From CAYJFK01 sp964369475 (GTDB taxonomy: Bacteria; Bacillota; Clostridia; Oscillospirales; Feifaniaceae), in NCBI GenBank assembly GCA_964369475.1, contig CAYJFK010000054.1, positions 1 through 17,785 on the forward strand: a DNA stretch of 17,785 bases, given 5' to 3'. How positions within the stretch are numbered: position 1 is the stretch's first letter; every line of letters starts with the position of its first letter. The notes under the pieces are model-generated. The model was not told the origin of the DNA. It saw only the letters and a list, made by a program, of their open reading frames with translations, and did no database searches. A program made the position numbers and the translations under genes. Shown piece after piece: positions 12,132 to 17,785 of the stretch.

Positions 12132-12500
12132 GTGATTACCATCGATTACAGAGACAGGCGCTCTATATATGAGCAGCTAATCGACCGCATTACGGTGCTT
12201 GCATCGACCGGAGTGTTGCCACCCGGTAGCCAGCTCCCGTCGGTCAGGCAACTTGCATCGGAGCTATCGATCAACCCAAACACAATTCAAAGGGCATACG
12301 CAGAGCTCGAAAAGGCTGGCGTTACCTACACCGTTAAGGGCAAGGGTAGCTTTATAACAGAGGACGGGGATATGCTTAAAGCCCGTCATAAGGAAGAACT
12401 CGAGGCGGATTTTAGAGCCGCAACAAAAAAGGCAATGGCAGGTGGCGTTAGCTCTACCCGTCTTGTCGACATCATAAATGAGATTTCAAGGGAGGTTTAA
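12132..12500 (+). CDS. GntR-family transcriptional regulator, YtrA subfamily
   Basis: The 122-aa DNA-binding protein has the compact YtrA form: an N-terminal IDYRDRRSIYEQLIDRI helix, the winged helix-turn-helix LPSVRQLASELSINPNTIQRAYAELEKAG (35-63), the wing TYTVKGKGSFI, and only a short helical C-terminus for dimerisation, with no large ligand domain. Such proteins usually repress their own ABC-transporter operon until envelope stress or an antibiotic is sensed. I chose the GTG at 12132 because AAAGGA lies 8 nt upstream and similarity begins there; an in-frame ATG at 12066 would precede the predicted transcription start. The ATPase gene follows after 3 bp. The palindrome at 12084-12110 is its likely binding site. 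Confidence 0.88.
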   Translation: MITIDYRDRRSIYEQLIDRITVLASTGVLPPGSQLPSVRQLASELSINPNTIQRAYAELEKAGVTYTVKGKGSFITEDGDMLKARHKEELEADFRAATKKAMAGGVSSTRLVDIINEISREV

Positions 12501-12503
12501 CGC

Positions 12504-13406
12504 ATGATTAGTGCAGTGGGAGTTACAAAATCTTTTGGTGACATAAAGGCAGTTTCGGATATTACTGCCGAAATACCGTCGGGTGCGGTATATGGACTTA
12601 TCGGCACGAATGGTGCGGGTAAATCTACATTTTTACGTATGCTGTCGGGCGTTATTAAACCCGATTGCGGAGATATAACGATAGACGGTCAGGGTGTTTT
12701 TGAAAATCCCGATGTTAAGAGCAGAATTTTCTTTATATCGGACGATGGCTACTTTTTTCAAAACACAACGCCCGAAGCGCTCGCCACATTTTACAGCGAA
12801 GTTTACAAAAACTTTGATAAGGCAAAGTTTTATGATCTCTTAAAGGCATTTGGACTTGATGCCAAGCGCCGTGTAGGTACATTTTCCAAGGGTATGAAAA
12901 AGCAGGTTTCTGTTATATGCGCTGTTTGCTCGGGGGCAGATTATATCTTTGCCGATGAGACCTTCGACGGACTCGATCCTGTTGCTCGTCAGGCCGTTAA
13001 GTCGCTCTTTGCCGAAGGCATAACAGATCGTGGCATAACACCTGTGATTGCCTCGCACAACCTAAGAGAGCTCGAAGATATATGCGACCATGTCGGCCTT
13101 CTTCACGAGGGTGGTGTACTCTTTTCTTGCGACCTTCAGGATATGCGATTTGGTATTCACCGTGTTCAGCTCGCCTTTGAAACCCCTTGTGACAGATCGA
13201 CTCTTGAGGGCAAGTTTGCTATAACAAAGTTTGAAACAAGAGGAAGCCTTATAACCATGACGGTTAAGGGCGATGGCGACGAGGTTAAAGAAGCGCTAAA
13301 CGAGCTAAATCCGCTATTTTTTGAGATGATACCTCTGACTCTCGAGGAGGTCTTTATCGGAGAAACGGAGGTGGCAGGCTATGACATCAAATCGCTCCTT
13401 CTTTAG
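12504..13406 (+). CDS. ABC transporter ATP-binding protein
   Basis: This 300-aa cytoplasmic ATPase should power the two permeases that follow. Motifs in order are Walker A GTNGAGKST (34-42), the ABC signature in the form FSKGMKKQV (127-135), Walker B YIFADE with catalytic Glu152, the D-loop GLDP, and the switch His185 (VIASHN). The Q-loop position reads FFISDDGYFF without an obvious Gln, as in several YtrB/YxlF-type ATPases. A C-terminal extension of about 90 residues follows the ATPase core. AGGGAGG precedes the ATG. The 3' end overlaps the first permease by 26 bp, pointing to coupled translation. Confidence 0.92.
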   Translation: MISAVGVTKSFGDIKAVSDITAEIPSGAVYGLIGTNGAGKSTFLRMLSGVIKPDCGDITIDGQGVFENPDVKSRIFFISDDGYFFQNTTPEALATFYSEVYKNFDKAKFYDLLKAFGLDAKRRVGTFSKGMKKQVSVICAVCSGADYIFADETFDGLDPVARQAVKSLFAEGITDRGITPVIASHNLRELEDICDHVGLLHEGGVLFSCDLQDMRFGIHRVQLAFETPCDRSTLEGKFAITKFETRGSLITMTVKGDGDEVKEALNELNPLFFEMIPLTLEEVFIGETEVAGYDIKSLLL

Positions 13407-15528
13407 TAGAAGCTTATTTTGGGGCAGATTTAAGCGCACTTCTTGGATGTACTGCTTAGCAAGCGTGGCTCTATTTTTCATGCTACTCGCACCCTCTGCT
13501 CTAACACTTTCTGAGTTTTATACCACATATGCCGAGCAAGGGATCGAATCTTGGTTTGTTAAAAGCACTTTGGCCTCTTGGCTTTCCTCTCGAGGCTACT
13601 TTTTAGCAGCTATTACTCTTTGTTTTGCTGTTGTTTTCGGCATAGCCACTTGGAACTATCTCTTTAGCAAGAGGCAGGTCGACTTTTATCACAGCTTGCA
13701 CTACAAAAGGCAGACACTCTTTGGATCCTTCTTCATGGCAGGCGCAGTATCTTATCTCTTGCCTTATGTTATAATGTTTGGCATTTCCACTGCACTTGTC
13801 CCACTTTTAACGGGGATCAGTATAACAGATCCGGAGATATCTACCGCTCTGATAAACGGCTTTTTCAGGTCTGTTATTTTATACATTTCGGTATATTCCT
13901 TAACAACTCTTTCCTGTATGTTGTGCGGAAGCTTGTTTGTAGCCTTTATGGGAACAGGTGTATTTCTTGTCCTGCCCTCTGTTTTGCTTTTACTTGTTAT
14001 TGCAATTATAACAAGATGCTTAACAACATTCCCGACATGGGCTTATCCCATTGATATGTTCTTCGACTTTATATCCCCTGTGCAGTCGCTTTTTATAAAT
14101 AGCATAATGGTGCCCAGCGAGAGAATGTTCAGTTTATATTGGCTTGTAGCATCTTTTATAGTGGTCGCTTTTAGTCTATATCTATACAAAAAACGCCCAC
14201 TTGAGGCGGCAGGCAACGCAATGGTATTTAAAATAAGCCGCCCTCTTGTAAAGTACCCGATAGTGCTCGCTTCGATGATAGGCTTTGCTCTCTTATTCGA
14301 AATGATGGCAAACGGAAGGTCTTCGTGGTATATCTTTGGATTAATCGTAGGGGCTTTTGTGTCGAGTGTTTTTATCGAAATGGTCTACGACTTTAATGTT
14401 AAGAGCGGCTTTAGAAACCTTGCATGGCTTATAGCCTTTGGGGTAGTCACATGCGCCATGCTTGCCTCGCTCGAGTTTGATATTATCGGCTACAATACTC
14501 GCCTACCCGACGAGCAGAGGCTGACAGGTCTATCCTTTTCTACCTCTCGCTCTAATGAATTCATACGCAATGCAGGCGAGAGACTCGACGAGACCGGTTA
14601 CAGCCTTGTTTCGGACAGCGCTGATTATTTAGAGAGCTTTGTTATAACAGACCCCGAGGCACTCGAAGTTGCTTTAAGGCTTGCAGATCAAGGTGTTCAA
14701 AATGCTCTCTACAATGTCAACGAAGGGGAGGGCGGTGTTACCCATGTCAATGTTACCTTCCACGAAGGCGACAGCAGCTATTCGAGAAGCTATAAAATTT
14801 ACAACGACCTTTTAGACGAGCTAATGCTTGCAAGTTACGATGATGACACATATAGGCAAGATGTAGTATACGGCTATCTCGACGACATTGAAATTGATCA
14901 GTATACCTCGGTTTACTTTACAGACAGTATAAGAGACATAGAATATGTGGGAAGCATGAGCGACCCTGATTTTACCTCGGCACTTATAGATGCACTCGGG
15001 AATGATATAGCAAATACGAGTAGCAAGATACTTCGAAGTGAAGTTCCGTTTATGATGATTAATTTTGAAGAGCGTGATTACACAAGTACATTTGCAATAT
15101 ATTCCGACTACACAAACACGCTCTCGCTACTCGACAGCTATGATCTGGAAGTTCCCCCTCCCGTAACGGCAGAGGATATAGAAAGCATTAGCATTTTCTA
15201 TGTAGGAGCTATGGATATAAGCTTTAGCGACACAATTCACAGCGGCTATTTTTGGCGTGGCGATCTTGATTATGCCATAGAGAGCTACGTAGAGGAGTAC
15301 GGCTCGGATGCTGTTTTGACCGTAGCAGGTTACGAGGGGATAGAAAAGATACTTCCCTATATAAAACATGCATATACGAACAGTGGGGTAAATTTAGTCA
15401 GGTCTGCGGGGGAGCATGTAGTTGTGGTGCAGTTTAAAGACAGTCTTGGCGCAAATACCGCTTACTATATGGTTAGCCCTGAGGCGCAAAACAGTTTTGA
15501 TGACCTACTTGCTGAGATGGCACAGTAG
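13381..15528 (+). CDS. ABC-2-type permease with large C-terminal extracytoplasmic domain (first paralogue)
   Basis: The 715-aa protein has about nine hydrophobic segments within residues 24-365 (approximately 24-44, 72-92, 115-140, 160-180, 185-210, 243-262, 285-302, 308-330, 343-363), followed by about 350 residues without membrane segments. With a cytoplasmic N-terminus (basic FWGRFKRTSW) an odd number of spans puts this large domain outside the cell. The loop ATWNYLFSKRQVDFYHSLHYKRQTLFGSF (about 88-116) is a recurrent motif of clostridial ABC-2 permeases. The gene overlaps the ATPase by 26 bp and is paralogous to the next gene. The substrate is unknown; a peptide or lipid-envelope ligand is plausible from the YtrA-type context. 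Confidence 0.85.
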   Translation: MTSNRSFFSRSLFWGRFKRTSWMYCLASVALFFMLLAPSALTLSEFYTTYAEQGIESWFVKSTLASWLSSRGYFLAAITLCFAVVFGIATWNYLFSKRQVDFYHSLHYKRQTLFGSFFMAGAVSYLLPYVIMFGISTALVPLLTGISITDPEISTALINGFFRSVILYISVYSLTTLSCMLCGSLFVAFMGTGVFLVLPSVLLLLVIAIITRCLTTFPTWAYPIDMFFDFISPVQSLFINSIMVPSERMFSLYWLVASFIVVAFSLYLYKKRPLEAAGNAMVFKISRPLVKYPIVLASMIGFALLFEMMANGRSSWYIFGLIVGAFVSSVFIEMVYDFNVKSGFRNLAWLIAFGVVTCAMLASLEFDIIGYNTRLPDEQRLTGLSFSTSRSNEFIRNAGERLDETGYSLVSDSADYLESFVITDPEALEVALRLADQGVQNALYNVNEGEGGVTHVNVTFHEGDSSYSRSYKIYNDLLDELMLASYDDDTYRQDVVYGYLDDIEIDQYTSVYFTDSIRDIEYVGSMSDPDFTSALIDALGNDIANTSSKILRSEVPFMMINFEERDYTSTFAIYSDYTNTLSLLDSYDLEVPPPVTAEDIESISIFYVGAMDISFSDTIHSGYFWRGDLDYAIESYVEEYGSDAVLTVAGYEGIEKILPYIKHAYTNSGVNLVRSAGEHVVVVQFKDSLGANTAYYMVSPEAQNSFDDLLAEMAQ

Positions 15529-15542
15529 GAAAGGATAAAGTT

Positions 15543-15556
15543 CCGCATTTTTGCGG
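15543..15556 (+). other. Small intergenic hairpin between the two permease genes
   Basis: CCGCA and TGCGG pair around TTTT. There is no T-run after it, so it is not a terminator. It could slightly stabilise or process the message ahead of the second permease; it may equally be chance. Confidence 0.3.
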
Positions 15557-15578
15557 CAGTAAAAATGGAGGTGGATGG

Positions 15579-17693
15579 ATGGTAAGTCCTACCCTAATTA
15601 AAGTATCCCTTTTAAAAGGGCGATTTAAGCGCACATCTTGGATGTTCTCGCTGGCAGCCGTTGTGTTGTTTTTCGCACTACCGGTCGCCACTGCCCTCTA
15701 TTGTATCGGTGCGAGCTTCGAGCGATCATCACCAATTTATGCAGATTACCCCGAACTATTAATAAAAGACCTTGCCTTTGCAATAGAGACGCACGGAAAT
15801 GCGGTGGTAGGGATAACAGTATTCTTTGCAGTGCTCTTTGCACTTGCTACTTGGAACTATCTAAACTCAAAAAGGCAGGTCGATTTTTATCATGCTCTGC
15901 CATACAAAAGGCTAACTCTTTTTAACTCGTTTTACCTTGCGGGCGCTTGCTCTTATATAATCCCATACGTTATAATGTTTGCGCTTTCCTCCGCTATGCT
16001 GGTTGTTGTTACAGGTGTTTCGGTTTTCCATTCTGTAATAATGGCAATCACGATAGATGTGTTTATCACAAATTTACTGATATTCCTGTCTGTCTATACA
16101 ATAGCAACCCTTGCATGTATGCTTTGCGGAAACCTATTTGTCGCCTTTATGGGCACTGCGGTATTCCTTGCATTTCCGCCTTTAACAGTGGCACTCTTAG
16201 CATACTCGATATACCTTGTATTTTCCACCTTCCCGATGTGGGAATACACGTGGGAGGCCATGCTTGGCTACACCTCTCCCATATATGCATTTTTAAGCGG
16301 CGACCATACCCTGTATTTTATAGTAGTTACCGCCCTACTCTTTGTTTTATCGGCATACCTATACCAAAAGCGCCCTTCCGAGGCGGCAGGCAATGCCATG
16401 GCCTTTGATAAAAGCCGTGATATTATAAAGTATCCGATAGTCTTAATTATAACACTCGGTATTGGCTACCTGTTTAACGGCATGGATAGCAGTTCAGGTT
16501 CTATGATCTTCGGCTTTGTGTCAGGCGCTCTTTTGGCAAATGCCATTGTAGAGATAATCTACGACTTTAATGTAAAGAGCGCATTTAAGAATCTAAAGGG
16601 CATTGTGGCTTATGGCATTTTGTTTACCGCTATATCCTCTTTTCTCGCCTTTGATGTTATAGGTTTTGACGATCGACTGCCGAGCGACGGGCTTTCGGGT
16701 GTTTCCGTTAAGGTTAGCAATTTTACGCAAATATCAAACATGGCAGGCAAGCTGACCGACGATAACAGATTCCCTCTCGCTTACGACGACGGCGCCTTTT
16801 TAGACTCCTTTGTTTTTGAAGACCAAGAGATGCTCGACCTTGCAAAAAGAATGGCCCAAAGCGGTGTCGACTCTGCACTTTACGGCAATTATGGCAATAG
16901 AGCTCAGATGGTCTTTTACGAGGGAAGCGATCGCTATGCCAGGGAGTATGTTGTAAGCCATGAGCTTATAGAGGAGTTTGTTATTACGGCATATAACAAC
17001 GACGACTTTAGAAGTCAGATTTTATTTGGCAAACTCTTCGACTCTGAAATTACAAATATTGACGAGATCGACGAGGTTATAATTTTTGATGAGGTTAGGA
17101 ACATTCGAGATGTTGGCAGGTATAATGATGAGGACTTTATCAAAGAGCTAATCGAAGCTCTAAAAGAGGATACTCTGAACATGTCGAGCGACATTTTGAT
17201 TAGTGAAGCCCCTTTTATCTCGATTGAGTTCGATCTATACCACTACCGTGACCTCTCTGTCCCGATCTATTCAACCTACGACAAGACACTTGCCGTGCTT
17301 GCAAGGCATGATGTCACGATACCCTCCCCTGTTACCGCAGAGGAAATTTCAAGCATTGATGTGCACATTTTGAAAGAAGGTCAGTCGTCTTATGAGAGCG
17401 AAATCATTGTTACTTATGAGTTTGGCGGATCTTACGAGACATACGACTCAGCAGAATTATCAGATGTAATAGAGGTGACAGACCCCGAGGAAATAGCGAC
17501 ACTTCTTACTCTGATTAAGCCGGCCGATTATAACCTCAACCTTGATTTATTTGAGTACACACAAGGCTATGACATAACGGTCAATTTCAAAGACGAGTCG
17601 GGTGGTTCGAGCAAGAGTTATACGATAATCCCCGAGTTCGAAGGGCTTATCTCTGTCGGTATGAAGGCAAGTAGCGAGGCGCAAAGTATATAA
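15579..17693 (+). CDS. ABC-2-type permease with large C-terminal extracytoplasmic domain (second paralogue)
   Basis: This 704-aa protein is a tandem paralogue of the preceding permease. Shared landmarks are LKGRFKRTSWM near residue 12, ATWNYLNSKRQVDFYHALPYKRLTLFNSF, SYIIPYVIMF, CMLCGNLFVAFMGT, KRPSEAAGNAM and EIIYDFNVKSAFKNL, all in the same order. The C-terminal half is again soluble and should be outside. Divergence is greatest in that outer domain, consistent with two different halves of a heterodimer rather than a recent copy. GGAGGTGG at 15567-15574 precedes the ATG. A 50-bp gap from the first permease holds only a small hairpin. A terminator follows, so this is the last gene of the operon. 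Confidence 0.85.
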   Translation: MVSPTLIKVSLLKGRFKRTSWMFSLAAVVLFFALPVATALYCIGASFERSSPIYADYPELLIKDLAFAIETHGNAVVGITVFFAVLFALATWNYLNSKRQVDFYHALPYKRLTLFNSFYLAGACSYIIPYVIMFALSSAMLVVVTGVSVFHSVIMAITIDVFITNLLIFLSVYTIATLACMLCGNLFVAFMGTAVFLAFPPLTVALLAYSIYLVFSTFPMWEYTWEAMLGYTSPIYAFLSGDHTLYFIVVTALLFVLSAYLYQKRPSEAAGNAMAFDKSRDIIKYPIVLIITLGIGYLFNGMDSSSGSMIFGFVSGALLANAIVEIIYDFNVKSAFKNLKGIVAYGILFTAISSFLAFDVIGFDDRLPSDGLSGVSVKVSNFTQISNMAGKLTDDNRFPLAYDDGAFLDSFVFEDQEMLDLAKRMAQSGVDSALYGNYGNRAQMVFYEGSDRYAREYVVSHELIEEFVITAYNNDDFRSQILFGKLFDSEITNIDEIDEVIIFDEVRNIRDVGRYNDEDFIKELIEALKEDTLNMSSDILISEAPFISIEFDLYHYRDLSVPIYSTYDKTLAVLARHDVTIPSPVTAEEISSIDVHILKEGQSSYESEIIVTYEFGGSYETYDSAELSDVIEVTDPEEIATLLTLIKPADYNLNLDLFEYTQGYDITVNFKDESGGSSKSYTIIPEFEGLISVGMKASSEAQSI

Positions 17694-17702
17694 TAGTTCA
17701 CT

Positions 17703-17730
17703 AAAAAGACAGGAATTATCCTGTCTTTTT
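17703..17730 (+). terminator. Rho-independent terminator of the ABC operon
   Basis: AAAAAGACAGGA and TCCTGTCTTTTT form a perfect 12-bp stem with a 4-nt loop, ending in a T-run, 9 bp after the last stop codon. The A-run on the left arm makes it potentially bidirectional. The repeat element begins at the very next base. Confidence 0.93.
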
Positions 17731-17785
17731 AGCTTGGAGAAAAAGTGTTTTCTCCAAGCTGAGAAATCAGCTAAAGCTGATTTTA
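17731..17785. mobile_element. MITE-like palindromic element, copy 2 (left part, cut by window edge)
   Basis: All 55 bases are identical to 7938-7992, covering the AGCTTGGAGAAAA/TTTTCTCCAAGCT hairpin and the AAATCAGCT/AGCTGATTT hairpin. It starts immediately after the T-run of a terminator, as copy 1 does (one base of difference at the junction), and has the same orientation relative to the upstream gene. The rest lies outside the window. Confidence 0.8.

Overview
The window looks like a chromosomal segment of a low-to-mid GC, spore-forming, anaerobic Firmicute of the Clostridia, possibly an uncultured gut or rumen Oscillospiraceae/Eubacteriales member. The evidence is the sporulation gene spoIIR, an AddB-type recombination helicase, the MEP-pathway kinase ispE, a DUF362 ferredoxin-like protein, a 4-hydroxybutyrate/acetate-type CoA-transferase, an Isf-like flavoprotein, a YlmH S4 protein, an S-layer-homology surface protein and a YtrA-type GntR/ABC operon. 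Strong AGGAGG-type ribosome sites and near-consensus sigma-A promoters also fit. No rRNA, tRNA, CRISPR or phage genes were seen. Species-level placement cannot be made from this sequence.

Layout. (1) 1-3410, minus strand: an operon DUF362 > ispE > spoIIR > addB (addB runs off the left edge), read from a TTGATA-N17-TATAAT promoter at 3460-3488. (2) 3508-5325, plus strand, divergent: nadE, ending in a strong terminator. (3) 5420-7869, plus: a secreted SLH-domain protein whose promoter overlaps a perfect 9-bp inverted repeat. (4) 7897-8132: a convergent intergenic region holding a 160-bp MITE-like palindromic element inserted between two exact 36-bp copies of a terminator hairpin. The first 55 bp of the same element recur at the right edge (17731-17785), again directly after a terminator. 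(5) 8132-8833, minus: ylmH, starting at TTG. (6) 8978-10282, minus: a CoA-transferase with its own promoter. (7) 10354-11927, minus: pyrB and a translationally coupled Isf-like flavoprotein. (8) 12053-17693, plus, divergent from pyrB: an apparently autoregulated YtrA-family regulator, an ABC ATPase and two paralogous ABC-2-type permeases, closed by a terminator.

How the genes fit together. The first operon mixes housekeeping (isoprenoid synthesis, DNA repair) with the forespore signal SpoIIR. The right-hand operon is a self-contained regulator-transporter module. Its two permeases each have about nine predicted membrane segments followed by a large C-terminal domain of about 350 residues that should lie outside the cell, so they may act as a heterodimer on a peptide or envelope-active ligand; the ligand is unknown. 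The remaining genes are metabolic singletons or pairs.

Most interesting observations: the terminator-targeting MITE-like element with a duplicated terminator; a NAD synthetase whose glutaminase domain has apparently lost two of its three catalytic residues; an aspartate carbamoyltransferase carrying only a PyrI-like zinc-binding tail; an AddB with a degenerate Walker A motif; and palindromic operators in front of the SLH gene and the ABC operon.
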